A stretch of 64,000 nucleotides of DNA, from NCBI RefSeq assembly GCF_000176035.2, contig NC_015675.1, positions 620,001 through 684,000 of the forward strand. Direction: 5' to 3'. The notes beneath the pieces were generated by a model, which was not told where the DNA came from, searched no databases, and saw only the letters and a list, made by a program, of their open reading frames with translations. A program made the translations under genes and the position numbers. This document shows, piece after piece, positions 37,942-46,015 of this stretch. Source of the DNA: Mesorhizobium opportunistum WSM2075 (GTDB lineage Bacteria > Pseudomonadota > Alphaproteobacteria > Rhizobiales > Rhizobiaceae). The stretch's first letter is position 1. Every line of letters starts with the position of its first letter.

Positions 37942-38796
37942 GTGGATTCGATGACTCCCATGGAAAAGGCGGGATGGACGCCGCTGCCGCATTCGGACGA
38001 GGATCTGGAGCGGTCGAGAAGCGTACCGGACACGCCGCAGACGCGGGCCGAGACCTACCGGCTGGCCTGGAACGATCCCGAGTTCATGACGCGGCGCGAA
38101 TTGCGCGCGGTCCGGCTGCAGCTCGAACTCCTGAAGCCGGAAATGATCCTGGCCGAGCGCGGTATCCATTCCACGGTGATCCTGTTCGGCGGCGCGCGTT
38201 TGCCCGAGCCCGGCGGCGAAGCCTGGGCGGCCAAGAACGAGACGCAGAAAAAGAACCTCGAGGAAAACAGCAAATATTACGAGGAGGCGCGTAAATTCGC
38301 CCGGCTGTGCTCGCAGCAGTCGGCGACCTCATACTACCGCGAATATGTCGTGGTGACCGGCGGCGGACCAGGCGTGATGGAGGCCGGCAACCGCGGCGCC
38401 GACGATGTCGGGGCGCCGTCGATCGGGCTCAACATCGTCTTGCCGCACGAACAGGCGCCGAACGCTTATGTGACGCCGGAGCTGTGCTTCAACTTCCACT
38501 ATTTCGCCATCCGCAAGATGCACTTCGTCATGCGCGCCAAGGCGGTAGCGGTGTTTCCCGGCGGCTTCGGCACGATGGACGAATTCTTCGAAACGCTGAC
38601 CCTGATCCAGACCGGACGCATGGAACGCGTGCCGGTGATCCTGTTCGGCAAGTCGTTCTGGAAAAGGGCGATCGATCTCGACTTCCTCGCCGAACAGGGC
38701 ACGATCAGCCCCGGCGACCAGGACATCATCGATTTCGTCGACACCGCCGACGAGGCCTGGGGCATTATCAGCCGGTTCTACAAGCTGGGGGAGTAG
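37942..38796 (+). CDS. LOG family protein (Lonely-Guy-like nucleotide hydrolase)
   Basis: A 284-residue protein with the LOG motif: VVVTGGGPGVMEAGNRGA near residues 136-153 and the catalytic PGGFGTMDEFFETLTLIQ near 208-225. LOG proteins are phosphoribohydrolases that release adenine-type bases, including cytokinins, from nucleotide monophosphates; this longer form with a 100-residue N-terminal extension is common in alphaproteobacteria. It starts at GTG 37942 with AAGGGA upstream; an ATG at 37951 is possible. It is divergent from dapD. Confidence 0.9.
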   Translation: MDSMTPMEKAGWTPLPHSDEDLERSRSVPDTPQTRAETYRLAWNDPEFMTRRELRAVRLQLELLKPEMILAERGIHSTVILFGGARLPEPGGEAWAAKNETQKKNLEENSKYYEEARKFARLCSQQSATSYYREYVVVTGGGPGVMEAGNRGADDVGAPSIGLNIVLPHEQAPNAYVTPELCFNFHYFAIRKMHFVMRAKAVAVFPGGFGTMDEFFETLTLIQTGRMERVPVILFGKSFWKRAIDLDFLAEQGTISPGDQDIIDFVDTADEAWGIISRFYKLGE

Positions 38797-38800
38797 GCTG

Positions 38801-38906
38801 GGAATTGGGGAACTGAAGAACTGAGGGAAAAAGGGAGCCGGATCGTCCCCCAGTTCCCCAGTCTTCAATTCCCCAGTTCTTCAACTCCTCAGTTCTTCAA
38901 CTCCTC
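38801..38906. repeat. Low-complexity inverted and tandem repeats between LOG and HAD genes
   Basis: GGAATTGGGGAACTGAAGAA and the following bases (38801-38827) are mirrored by multiple CAGTTCCCC/CAGTTCTTCAACTCC units at 38850-38906. Two perfect 16-bp tandem copies of CAGTTCTTCAACTCCT lie at 38874-38889 and 38890-38905; the second encodes the last residues of the HAD protein. The region separates convergent genes and could form a long stem acting as a terminator. Confidence 0.7.
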
Positions 38907-39608
38907 TACCCCTTCCACAATCGCCGTGAGAAACGTCGCCAGATCGTCGGTGACGAAGTCGACGTCGTCCTCTTGCGCGGGGTCGCGCTCCCATATTTCG
39001 GAGAAGGTCGGCTCGAAATTGCGCGGCACCACCAGGACGGTGGTCATGCCCAGTGATTTCGGCACGGAAAGGTTGCGGGCGAGATCCTCGAACATCACCG
39101 CATTGTGGCCGGTGACGGCGTGCAGTTCGGCGAACTTCTCGTAGGTCTGGCGCGCCGGCTTGGGATTGAGGTCGGCGGCGATGATATCGAAGATGTCGTC
39201 GAAATGGTCGAGGATGCCGAGCTGGCGCGCGGTGCGCTCGGCGTGCCTGCGGTCGCCATTGGTAAAGATGAACTTGCGGCCGGGAAGCTGCCGGATGGCG
39301 GTGCCGAGAACCGGGTCGGGCACCAGCCACGAATAATCGATGTCGTGGACCTTCTCGAGGAAATCGTCGGGGTCGATGCCGTGGCGCGTCATCAGCCCGT
39401 TCAGCGTCGTGCCATATTCGAGATAAAGCTCCTTCTGCAGCTTGCGTGCCTCATCGCGCGGCAGCGCCAGCAACTCGCCGATATAGGCGGTCATCTTGAC
39501 GTCGATCTGCGAGAACAGATTCGAATGGTGCGGATAGAGCGTGTTGTCGAGATCGAACACCCAGTCGGTGACATGAGCGAAGCGAGCGGGATCGGGGAGC
39601 GTGGTCAT
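38889..39608 (-). CDS. HAD-family pyrimidine 5'-nucleotidase
   Basis: A 239-residue HAD hydrolase of the pyrimidine 5'-nucleotidase type. The nucleophile motif DWVFDLDNTLYP lies near residues 15-26, motif II FTNGD near 114-118 and the C-terminal motif VMFEDLARNL near 171-180. It probably dephosphorylates pyrimidine nucleotides, as does yeast Sdt1. The ATG at 39608 has AGGGG upstream. In rhizobia this gene normally sits next to argB; here 8.5 kb of other genes lie between. The C-terminus EGVEELKN is encoded by a tandem repeat unit. Confidence 0.9.
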   Translation of the reverse strand: MTTLPDPARFAHVTDWVFDLDNTLYPHHSNLFSQIDVKMTAYIGELLALPRDEARKLQKELYLEYGTTLNGLMTRHGIDPDDFLEKVHDIDYSWLVPDPVLGTAIRQLPGRKFIFTNGDRRHAERTARQLGILDHFDDIFDIIAADLNPKPARQTYEKFAELHAVTGHNAVMFEDLARNLSVPKSLGMTTVLVVPRNFEPTFSEIWERDPAQEDDVDFVTDDLATFLTAIVEGVEELKN

Positions 39609-39737
39609 GTGCCCCTTATGGCATGAAACGTGGATTCCGAAATGCACTTTATCCACAACTTCCGCGCGACCCGAGTAGCAAAAACAGGCTCACGATTCAA
39701 ATTTTAGGCATCCGGGAAAGGTGGCATTCAGGGCTTG

Positions 39738-39767
39738 CTGGCACAGAGACAGTCCTGTGGGAGCCAG
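39738..39767 (+). promoter_or_regulatory. 5' hairpin enclosing the ribosome site of the GGDEF gene
   Basis: CTGG (39738-39741) and CACAG (39742-39746) can pair with CTGTG (39755-39759) and CCAG (39764-39767), leaving GGAG unpaired or at the stem edge just 3 bases before the start codon at 39770. The Shine-Dalgarno GGGAG overlaps the stem, so this fold could limit translation. Confidence 0.35.
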
Positions 39768-39769
39768 CG

Positions 39770-40531
39770 ATGAACACCATAATTCTGAAGTCCGCCGCCA
39801 TCGCTTTCGCCTCAGTCGCCATCTCTCTCCTGCTAACCCTGATCATCGTTCCGGCCATGGGATTTCCGATGAGCCGGACGATCTGGCTGACCTCGACTGT
39901 TTGTCCGCTGGTACTCGCCTGGGTTGCTTGTGCCAGCACCTTCTGGCAGAGCGACAGGCTGAAGAATGCGCATCGCGAACTTGCCCGGGCGCACGCCCAG
40001 CTGGCCGCCGCGCATCGCCGCCTGGCGGAAAAGGCAAGCCGCGATGACATGACCGGCATGCTCAACCGGGAGAGCTTCTTCGCCGCGCTGGATGGCTCCC
40101 GACGCAAGTCCGATCGCGGCGCGCTGCTGATCATCGACGCCGATCATTTCAAGAAGATCAACGACAGTTTCGGTCACTTGACCGGTGACGATGCGCTGCT
40201 GCTGATCGCCAGCGCGATCGAGCGCGGCGTGCGCCACGGCGACGTGCTCGGCCGCATCGGCGGCGAGGAGTTCGGCGCGTTCCTGGTCGGAGCCACCGAG
40301 CAGGAGGCCAAGCGTGTCGCCGAGCGCATTCGCCGCGAGGTCGAGCTGATCCGCTTCCGGCCCGTCGACGAACGAACCATTCCGCTGACTGTCAGCATCG
40401 GCGGCACCGTCTGCGGCGAGGAAGCCAATGTATCGGAGCTGATGCGCGCCGCCGACCGGCGCCTCTATCAAGCCAAGCACGCGGGCCGCAACCTGTCGAT
40501 CCTCGACACGGATATCTCGGCCGCCGCATGA
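39770..40531 (+). CDS. Membrane-anchored diguanylate cyclase
   Basis: A 253-residue protein with two membrane helices (about residues 7-29 and 38-58), a short coiled coil (62-88) and a GGDEF domain (90-245). The active-site signature is GGEEF at 164-168, a catalytically competent variant, preceded by the inhibitory I-site RHGD at 155-158 exactly five residues upstream, so product inhibition by c-di-GMP is expected. It has no periplasmic sensor domain of any size. A hairpin covers its ribosome site. It stands alone in an accessory block. Confidence 0.92.
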   Translation: MNTIILKSAAIAFASVAISLLLTLIIVPAMGFPMSRTIWLTSTVCPLVLAWVACASTFWQSDRLKNAHRELARAHAQLAAAHRRLAEKASRDDMTGMLNRESFFAALDGSRRKSDRGALLIIDADHFKKINDSFGHLTGDDALLLIASAIERGVRHGDVLGRIGGEEFGAFLVGATEQEAKRVAERIRREVELIRFRPVDERTIPLTVSIGGTVCGEEANVSELMRAADRRLYQAKHAGRNLSILDTDISAAA

Positions 40532-40742
40532 GCCGCCGGCGAATGGCTGGGAGACCGGTCCATGGGCCACTCAAGCCAGCGCCGCCGTTAAGAGATTTCT
40601 AACTTTGTTTGCAGCCGGCCGCACCATTATCCGGTTTGAAACGGCTCCATGGTTAGGTTTGGCACGAAACAGGCATCCTCCCCGATGCATGTCCCGTTCC
40701 GGGAACGCCATGCGCAGTCGAGGCCCCATCGAGAGACCAGTC

Positions 40743-40937
40743 ATGAGTTTCTTCAAAGAAATGTCGCGCCGCACGATCATGCAGGCGCTGATCGCAATGC
40801 CTGCCCTGTCCCTGTTCCGCAAATCGCCTGATGCCGACGCCGCCCCTCCCGACGCATCCCGGGTCGATGCACTGGCCGACCCGAACGAAATCGTCGAGGC
40901 CAATGGCTGGATCCTGAAGCGGAGCGATCTGGCATGA
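40743..40937 (+). CDS. Small Tat-signal protein, probable partner of the GMC oxidoreductase
   Basis: A 64-residue protein beginning MSFFKEMSRRTIMQALIAMP, with a twin-arginine motif and hydrophobic stretch ending about residue 25, then about 40 hydrophilic residues (NGWILKRSDLA at the end). Three-subunit FAD-GMC dehydrogenases use a Tat-signal small subunit to carry the signal-less large subunit across the membrane. This protein is much shorter than the usual 150-200 residue subunit. Its stop overlaps the start of the GMC gene (ATGA). A longer upstream frame exists but lacks a better start. Confidence 0.7.
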   Translation: MSFFKEMSRRTIMQALIAMPALSLFRKSPDADAAPPDASRVDALADPNEIVEANGWILKRSDLA

Positions 40938-42373
40938 TCTTCGACAGTTACGAGGCGTATCGCGCCGCCAATTTCAAACCCAAGGTCTGCATCCTCGGTT
41001 CCGGTCCGGCCGGCACCACCATTGCCCGCAAGCTCGGTGCCGCCGGCATTCCAGTCGTGGTGCTGGAAGCCGGCGCGCGGGATTTCAGCGACGAATCCCA
41101 GGATTTCTACCGCGGCACCACCGTCGGCGATTTCTATTTCGACCTCGACATCACCCGGCTGCGGTTCATGGGCGGCAGCTCCAACCACTGGGCCGGATGG
41201 TGCCGCGTGCTCGACAAGCAGGATTTCGAGCCGAAAGCCTGGGCACCCGACACCGGCTGGCCGATCCGCCGCGCCGATATCGAGCCCTACCTGAACGAGG
41301 TGCACGACATCCTCGACCTTCCCGATTTCCGGCCGGATGTGCCGATATCGGACGACATTCGCTGGGTACAGCTGATCAAGAGCCCGGCGGTGCGTTTCGC
41401 CGAGAAATTCGGCGACGAACTCGACAAGAGCGGCAACATCGCGGTCGTGCTCAACACCTATGCCACCGAACTTGCCGGCGACGGCAAACGGGTGACCGGT
41501 GCCAGGCTGTGGTCCGACGGCCAGGATGCCGGCTTCTTCAGCGCTGATTATTTCATCGTCTGCACCGGCGGGCTGGAGAATTCACGGCTGCTTTTGTGGT
41601 CGAACCGGCGCTCGAACGGCGGCGTGGTGCCGAATGCGGCGGCGCTCGGCCGTTACTGGATGGAGCACCCGACCTTCGAGGGCGGCAATGCCATCCTGGC
41701 CGACTACGGCGAGTTCGAGGTCGATGCCGTCAACGAGGCCTTCTTCTCGCCGACGCTCGCCGCGATGGAGCGCCTGCAGATCATGAATTTCGGTATCCGG
41801 CTGATCGAGACGCCGTATCCGGGGGTCAAGAGCCTGATCGCCGATCTTGCCTGCACGGCGCCCAACATGGCGGAATGGATGTCCTCCAAGCTGAGCCAGA
41901 ACCTGCGTTGCGCGGCCCAGCTCTATGTCGCCTGGGAACAGGCGCCGCGGGCCTCCAACCAGATCGAACTGTCGAAGACCGATGTCGACCATGCCGGCGT
42001 GCCGCGCATCGAACTGCACTGGAAGAAATCGGACCTGGAACGCCGTACCCTTCTCGAGGGGCTTAGGCTGTTCGGCACCACGCTGATCAAGAAGAATCTC
42101 GGCCGGGTGCGCATCGCCGACTGGATCGCCAATGGCCAGGACTATCCGACCAACGACGAGACGGCTGGCCACCACCATATGGGCGGCACGCGCATGGGCA
42201 CCGACGTCACCAAGAGCGTGGTCGACGCCAATTGCAAGGTGCATGGCATGGACAATCTCTATGTCGGCGGCTCTTCGGTGTTCTGCACGTCGGGGCAAGC
42301 CAACCCGACAACGACGATCACCGCGCTGGCCTGCCGGCTGGGTGAGCATTTGGCCAAGGTGGTTGCCGTCTGA
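40934..42373 (+). CDS. GMC-family FAD-dependent oxidoreductase
   Basis: A 479-residue glucose-methanol-choline oxidoreductase. The FAD-binding Rossmann motif ILGSGPAGTTIARKL is at residues 19-33, GGSSNHWAGWC near 79-89 is the second flavin contact, and the active-site His and Asn occur in GHHHMGGTRMG near 412-422 and SGQANPTTTITALA near 452-465. It has no signal of its own, and its start overlaps the preceding Tat-signal gene, suggesting hitchhiker export as in gluconate, sorbitol and fructose dehydrogenases. No cytochrome c subunit gene is adjacent, so the electron acceptor is unknown. Confidence 0.9.
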   Translation: MIFDSYEAYRAANFKPKVCILGSGPAGTTIARKLGAAGIPVVVLEAGARDFSDESQDFYRGTTVGDFYFDLDITRLRFMGGSSNHWAGWCRVLDKQDFEPKAWAPDTGWPIRRADIEPYLNEVHDILDLPDFRPDVPISDDIRWVQLIKSPAVRFAEKFGDELDKSGNIAVVLNTYATELAGDGKRVTGARLWSDGQDAGFFSADYFIVCTGGLENSRLLLWSNRRSNGGVVPNAAALGRYWMEHPTFEGGNAILADYGEFEVDAVNEAFFSPTLAAMERLQIMNFGIRLIETPYPGVKSLIADLACTAPNMAEWMSSKLSQNLRCAAQLYVAWEQAPRASNQIELSKTDVDHAGVPRIELHWKKSDLERRTLLEGLRLFGTTLIKKNLGRVRIADWIANGQDYPTNDETAGHHHMGGTRMGTDVTKSVVDANCKVHGMDNLYVGGSSVFCTSGQANPTTTITALACRLGEHLAKVVAV

Positions 42374-42430
42374 GCTCCCTTGCAATCTCTGCCGGCGCTG
42401 AAGACGGCGCCGGCAAAGCTTGGTATCGGC

Positions 42431-42598
42431 TCAAAAACCGTAGATGGCGATGCGCACCAGCACCGCTGCGGCGGCCAGGGATACGAGCAGAATGCCGAGG
42501 CCGATGGGAGAGCCCCAGCCATACCATTCCATTGCAAGCTTGGCGTATTTGAACTCCTCATCATGAGAGAGAGGCGCGCGCTGTTGAATCAAGCTCAT
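42431..42598 (-). CDS. Small single-pass membrane protein (55 residues)
   Basis: A 55-residue protein starting MSLIQQRAPLSHDEEFKYAK and ending ...VRIAIYGF, with a soluble N-terminal half and one membrane helix (about residues 31-50). The ATG at 42598 is preceded by AAGGAG at the right distance. It lies between the GMC gene, on which it converges, and the divergent MarR gene, whose probable operator lies between them. Its layout resembles small respiratory-complex accessory subunits such as the aa3-type CoxIV-like proteins, but I cannot assign it. Confidence 0.65.
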   Translation of the reverse strand: MSLIQQRAPLSHDEEFKYAKLAMEWYGWGSPIGLGILLVSLAAAAVLVRIAIYGF

Positions 42599-42663
42599 TT
42601 TTCACTCCTTGTCGGCGGCAGGCTCTTGCCATGTCTTCGGCGCAGCCGCATATTGCTGCGATA

Positions 42664-42678
42664 GTCTAAATGTTAGAC
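42664..42678. promoter_or_regulatory. Palindromic MarR operator candidate
   Basis: GTCTAA-ATG-TTAGAC is a perfect 6-3-6 palindrome 15 bases before the MarR start codon and in the divergent region with the 55-residue membrane protein gene. Position and symmetry suggest autoregulation of marR and control of the small protein. Confidence 0.6.
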
Positions 42679-42692
42679 AGATTGATAGTTAG

Positions 42693-43190
42693 ATGGTCGA
42701 AATAAATTCGTCAAGTGGAAATCGCAAGGCAATGACGGCCGAGATCGGCCTTGCCATCATGCAGTGGCAGGACGCGACGCAGGCTTATGACGAAGCGGTC
42801 GGGGTAAAGCTCGGGCTGAACATGGCCGAGCGCCATTGCCTCGGACTGCTTTACGGCGGACCGCAATCGGCCGGCGCGATCGCAACCGCAACCGGGCTCA
42901 CCCCGGCCGCGGTGACGGCGCTGATCGACCGGCTGGAAGCGCGTGGCCTGCTGACACGCACGCGCAGCCTCGAGGACAGGCGCAAGGTGGTGGTCGAGGC
43001 AACCGAGGCGACGCGGGATCTGTCGGCACGCTATTACGGCGCCATCGCGCGGGAAGGCGAAAAGGTCATAGCCGCCTTCAGCGACGCCGAACTTGCCACA
43101 ATATCGCGCTTCGTCAACGCCGCGCTCGACCTGCAGCGCGACCAGCTTGCGCGGCTGAAGGCCGAGGGGCCGGTCATTCCCGGGCGATAG
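42693..43190 (+). CDS. MarR-family transcriptional regulator
   Basis: A 165-residue winged-helix regulator: helix-turn-helix GAIATATGLTPAAVTALIDRLEARGLL near residues 60-86 and a wing with TRSLEDRRKVVVEATE. The N-terminal dimerisation helices are short. The ATG at 42693 lies just after a perfect palindrome that it probably binds. It is divergent from a 55-residue membrane protein gene, a likely regulatory target. The ligand is unknown. Confidence 0.88.
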   Translation: MVEINSSSGNRKAMTAEIGLAIMQWQDATQAYDEAVGVKLGLNMAERHCLGLLYGGPQSAGAIATATGLTPAAVTALIDRLEARGLLTRTRSLEDRRKVVVEATEATRDLSARYYGAIAREGEKVIAAFSDAELATISRFVNAALDLQRDQLARLKAEGPVIPGR

Positions 43191-43238
43191 GGGCCATGTG
43201 TTCGCCGGCGTTACCGCGAACGCCGGCAGGGAGCCGGA

Positions 43239-43871
43239 CTATTTCGGCTGGACCCCATAGGCGACAAGAAACGCCTCCACCGAGGCATCCGCGTGCCGTT
43301 CAAGTTCGGCCTTGGAGCGCGGATTGCTTCCCGTGAACATAGCTTCATTCATGGGAATCCAAAGAAGCATTCCAAACAAATGGCTGGCTGCCAGACGGGG
43401 ATCACTGGTTTGCATCAGTCCTCGATCGGTGAGTTTTTGAAAGCAGGACGCCGTTGAGGCAAGCATGCGCTCAAAACCTTTTTCGTACCAGCTGCGGCCA
43501 AGTTGCGGCATTCGATCCGCGTTGGCGATAATCAGGCGCCGCAGCTTCAACAACTCTTCATCCAGGAGCATCGTTACCAAACGTCGAGCAAGCTGCTGCA
43601 GGCCGCCCTCCATGAATTTCGCCTCGGAAAGCAGTGTCGTCACGGACTCTATGACATCGTTGACCTGGGTAGCGGTTGATAGGACGACTTCGCCGAAAAG
43701 CGTCTCTTTGTCCGTGAAATGCTTGTAGATGGTCTGCTTGGAAGCTCCCGCCCTTGTGGCGATTTCCTCCATGCTGGTTCCATCATAGCCCTTGCCGATG
43801 AACGCCGCCGTGGCCGCCTGGATGATTTCACGATCCTTGCGTGCCGATCTGGTCTCACCTTCGATTTCCAT
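43239..43871 (-). CDS. TetR/AcrR-family transcriptional regulator
   Basis: A 210-residue repressor. The N-terminal helix-turn-helix is clear (ATAAFIGKGYDGTSMEEIAT then AGASKQTIYKHFTDKETLF, residues 20-60). The C-terminal ligand domain is of the AefR-like type, with RLIIANADRMPQLGRSWYEKGFERM. The ATG at 43871 is chosen; it gives MEIEGETRSARKD. It is divergent from a VOC-family gene, with two GGTAC inverted repeats in the 102-base gap, so it probably represses that gene and itself. Confidence 0.9.
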   Translation of the reverse strand: MEIEGETRSARKDREIIQAATAAFIGKGYDGTSMEEIATRAGASKQTIYKHFTDKETLFGEVVLSTATQVNDVIESVTTLLSEAKFMEGGLQQLARRLVTMLLDEELLKLRRLIIANADRMPQLGRSWYEKGFERMLASTASCFQKLTDRGLMQTSDPRLAASHLFGMLLWIPMNEAMFTGSNPRSKAELERHADASVEAFLVAYGVQPK

Positions 43872-43885
43872 TGGCGCCTCTCGAC

Positions 43886-43903
43886 CGGTACTAGACGGTA
43901 CCG
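43886..43903. promoter_or_regulatory. TetR operator candidate 1
   Basis: CGGTAC-TAGACG-GTACCG is a perfect 6-6-6 inverted repeat 15 bases before the TetR start codon on the minus strand. The same GGTAC half-sites recur at 43927-43947. Confidence 0.6.
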
Positions 43904-43926
43904 TTCCCGTATGATAGCTCTGAAAC

Positions 43927-43947
43927 GGTACTGGACTGACTAGTACC
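43927..43947. promoter_or_regulatory. TetR operator candidate 2
   Basis: GGTACT and AGTACC form a 6-bp inverted repeat with a 9-base spacer, 27 bases before the VOC start codon. It shares its half-sites with the repeat at 43886-43903, consistent with one TetR protein binding both. Confidence 0.55.
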
Positions 43948-43973
43948 CTGTCAACGAAGGCGAGCCTAGACCG

Positions 43974-44366
43974 ATGACCAAGATGATCTTCCTTAATCTG
44001 CCGGTGCGCGACCTGCAGGCAGCGACAAACTTTTATCTCGCGATCGGGGGCACGCTTAATCCGCAGTTCTCGAACGACCAGGCCAGCTCGATCATGTTCT
44101 CGGACTCCATTGGTGTCATGTTGCTCACGCACCAGCATTACAGCCAGTTCACAGCGCGGCAGAAGCGTGACAGCCAGATGCTGATCGCGCTCACCACCGA
44201 CAGCAGGGACGAGGTCAATGCCATAATCGAGAAGGGCGTGGCGGCAGGCGGCCGCGCCGATCCCAATCCAGCGCAGGATCTCGGTTTCATGTTCAACCGT
44301 CACATCGAAGACCCAGACGGAAACGTCTGGGAGTTCCTGTGGATGAACCCGTCTGCCATGCAATAG
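43974..44366 (+). CDS. VOC-family (glyoxalase/bleomycin resistance-like) protein
   Basis: A 130-residue protein of the vicinal-oxygen-chelate fold, with two beta-alpha-beta-beta-beta modules: MTKMIFLNLPVRDLQAATNF at the start and HIEDPDGNVWEFLWMNPSAM at the end, the latter being the usual metal-Glu region. It resembles the uncharacterised YaeR/lactoylglutathione-lyase-like group and its substrate is unknown. It is divergent from a TetR gene that probably controls it. Downstream is a perfect 14-bp hairpin. Confidence 0.88.
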   Translation: MTKMIFLNLPVRDLQAATNFYLAIGGTLNPQFSNDQASSIMFSDSIGVMLLTHQHYSQFTARQKRDSQMLIALTTDSRDEVNAIIEKGVAAGGRADPNPAQDLGFMFNRHIEDPDGNVWEFLWMNPSAMQ

Positions 44367-44387
44367 CCTGGCGAGATCAAAGCGCCC

Positions 44388-44427
44388 AAGGCGCGTCGCG
44401 TCGAAATGGATCCACGCGACGCGCCTT
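44388..44427. terminator. 14-bp perfect hairpin between convergent genes
   Basis: AAGGCGCGTCGCGT (44388-44401) and ACGCGACGCGCCTT (44414-44427) form a perfect 14-bp stem with a 12-base loop, 21 bases after the VOC stop and 20 bases past the convergent phhA stop. It probably terminates both transcripts, although it lacks a T-run. Confidence 0.7.
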
Positions 44428-44447
44428 AAACACCGGAGCCGGATCCA

Positions 44448-45284
44448 CTAGACCGTCGCCGGGTCGAGTGCTGGCTGGCCCTTGCGGCGGGTGAAGATCG
44501 CCTCGAAATCGGCGGTCCGGAAGGCATCGCGCAGGGCATCGAAGGACGGCAGCACGAAATAGGCGCGCTGGAACTTGTCGATCTCGTAGCCGGTGCGCAT
44601 TACTGTTTCGAGGTCGAAGGGCACGTGATGGGCGTCCTTGCTCTCGACGGCGAACTGCAATTCGGTAAAGGACGACATCAGGCCGGCGCCAAAGGCCTTT
44701 AGCGGCTGGCCTGCCTCCTGCATCAAGCCGTATTCGGCCGTATACCAGTAGAGCCGGGTGATCATCTCGTCGCCGCCGAGCGCGATGACGTCGCCGGCCT
44801 TCTTGCCATACATCTGCATGAAGTCGGCGAACACCGGCTGCGACAGCACCGGCACGTGGCCGAAGAAATCGTGGAACATGTCCGGCTCGACGATGTAGTC
44901 GAGTTCCTGCCTGGTGCGCAGCCAGTTGGTGACCGGGAAGCGGCGATTGGCGAGATGATCGAAGAAGGGGGCGGCCGGTATGAGACCCGGCACGGCGACA
45001 ATCTCCCAGCCGGTCAGCTTGCGCAGCTTGGCGCTGACGTCCCCGAAATCGGGGATGCGGTCGAGCAGGCCGAGCTTCTCGACACCGTCGAGATAGGAAT
45101 GATGGGCGAGCTTGCGCGTCAGCTTGGTCTGGCGGTCGCACAATGTGCGCCACACCGCCTGTTCCTCGGCGCTGTAGTCATAGCCCTGCGCCACGGTGAA
45201 ATCGGCACGGCAGACCGAATAGTCGCCTCGCAACCCTTGCGCCGCGCAGTCGCGGGCATATTCGGCAACGCTCATCGTCGTCAT
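44448..45284 (-). CDS. phhA: Phenylalanine 4-monooxygenase
   Basis: A 278-residue tetrahydropterin-dependent enzyme converting phenylalanine to tyrosine. Iron ligands His138 and His143 lie in PDMFHDFFGHVPVL and Glu184 in YTAEYGL. The N-terminus is short and lacks an ACT regulatory domain, as in bacterial enzymes. The ATG at 45284 has AGGGAG upstream. It is divergent from an Lrp/AsnC regulator, the usual arrangement for phenylalanine-inducible phhA. No pterin-carbinolamine dehydratase gene is adjacent. Confidence 0.96.
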   Translation of the reverse strand: MTTMSVAEYARDCAAQGLRGDYSVCRADFTVAQGYDYSAEEQAVWRTLCDRQTKLTRKLAHHSYLDGVEKLGLLDRIPDFGDVSAKLRKLTGWEIVAVPGLIPAAPFFDHLANRRFPVTNWLRTRQELDYIVEPDMFHDFFGHVPVLSQPVFADFMQMYGKKAGDVIALGGDEMITRLYWYTAEYGLMQEAGQPLKAFGAGLMSSFTELQFAVESKDAHHVPFDLETVMRTGYEIDKFQRAYFVLPSFDALRDAFRTADFEAIFTRRKGQPALDPATV

Positions 45285-45421
45285 GGTTTTTCTCCCTGCA
45301 AATCACGATGGTGACCTGCCGAAAGGCTAACCGGATTTGCCGGGGCAAATCGGCTTTTGTGGTAGCTCGAATGCGATATCGTGGATAATATTCACTCACA
45401 ATCTGCGCCATAGGAGTGAAA

Positions 45422-45898
45422 ATGCCTCAGTTCGATGATTTCGAGATCAAGATGCTCGATGTCCTGCAGCGCGACGGCCGCAAGCCAGTATCGGAGCTGG
45501 CGCAGGAGATCGGCCTTTCGACGACGCCGTGCGCGCGCCGCTTCGAGGCGCTGCAGGATGCCGGCATCATCAAGGGCTTTGCCGCGGTGATCAGCCGCCG
45601 CGCGGTCGGCTTGATGGTCGAGGTTTTCATCCAGGTGCGCCTGGTCAGCCACAGCGACGGCTCGCCCGAAAGCTTCATTGCCGCCGTGCAGCGCATGGAC
45701 GAGGTGTCGTCATGCTGGACGATGACCGGCGACCACGATTTCCTGCTGCATGTCATGGTGCCGTCGGTCGACGAACTCAACGCCTTCGTCATGCACCGGC
45801 TGATGCGGCTCGACGGCGTGCGCGACGTGCACACCCAGCTGGTGCTGCAGAACATCAAGGGGCCCGGCCACGTGCCGCTCGCGCACCTGAAGCGATGA
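45422..45898 (+). CDS. Lrp/AsnC-family transcriptional regulator
   Basis: A 158-residue feast/famine regulator: N-terminal helix-turn-helix (residues 5-60, with PVSELAQEIGLSTTPCARRFEALQDAGII) and a C-terminal RAM domain (about 70-150, ending VHTQLVLQNIK). It is divergent from phhA and probably activates it in response to phenylalanine or tyrosine. The ATG at 45422 is preceded by TAGGAGTG; a GTG at 45416 would add two residues. Confidence 0.9.
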   Translation: MPQFDDFEIKMLDVLQRDGRKPVSELAQEIGLSTTPCARRFEALQDAGIIKGFAAVISRRAVGLMVEVFIQVRLVSHSDGSPESFIAAVQRMDEVSSCWTMTGDHDFLLHVMVPSVDELNAFVMHRLMRLDGVRDVHTQLVLQNIKGPGHVPLAHLKR

Positions 45899-46015
45899 CA
45901 TCGCCCATCCTTCCGCATTCCTGCGGAGAAGCTGCACGCAAACTGCTGAAACAGGCCAAGCCGGGGTCCACATCGCCGGCCAGCTTGCGCGGATCATCCC
46001 TCCAGGAGGTCCGCC

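Noticed and set aside
42431..43190. Toxin-antitoxin module from the small membrane protein and MarR
   Set aside because: MarR is not an antitoxin type here; the genes are divergent rather than overlapping, and the palindrome explains the layout as regulator and target.
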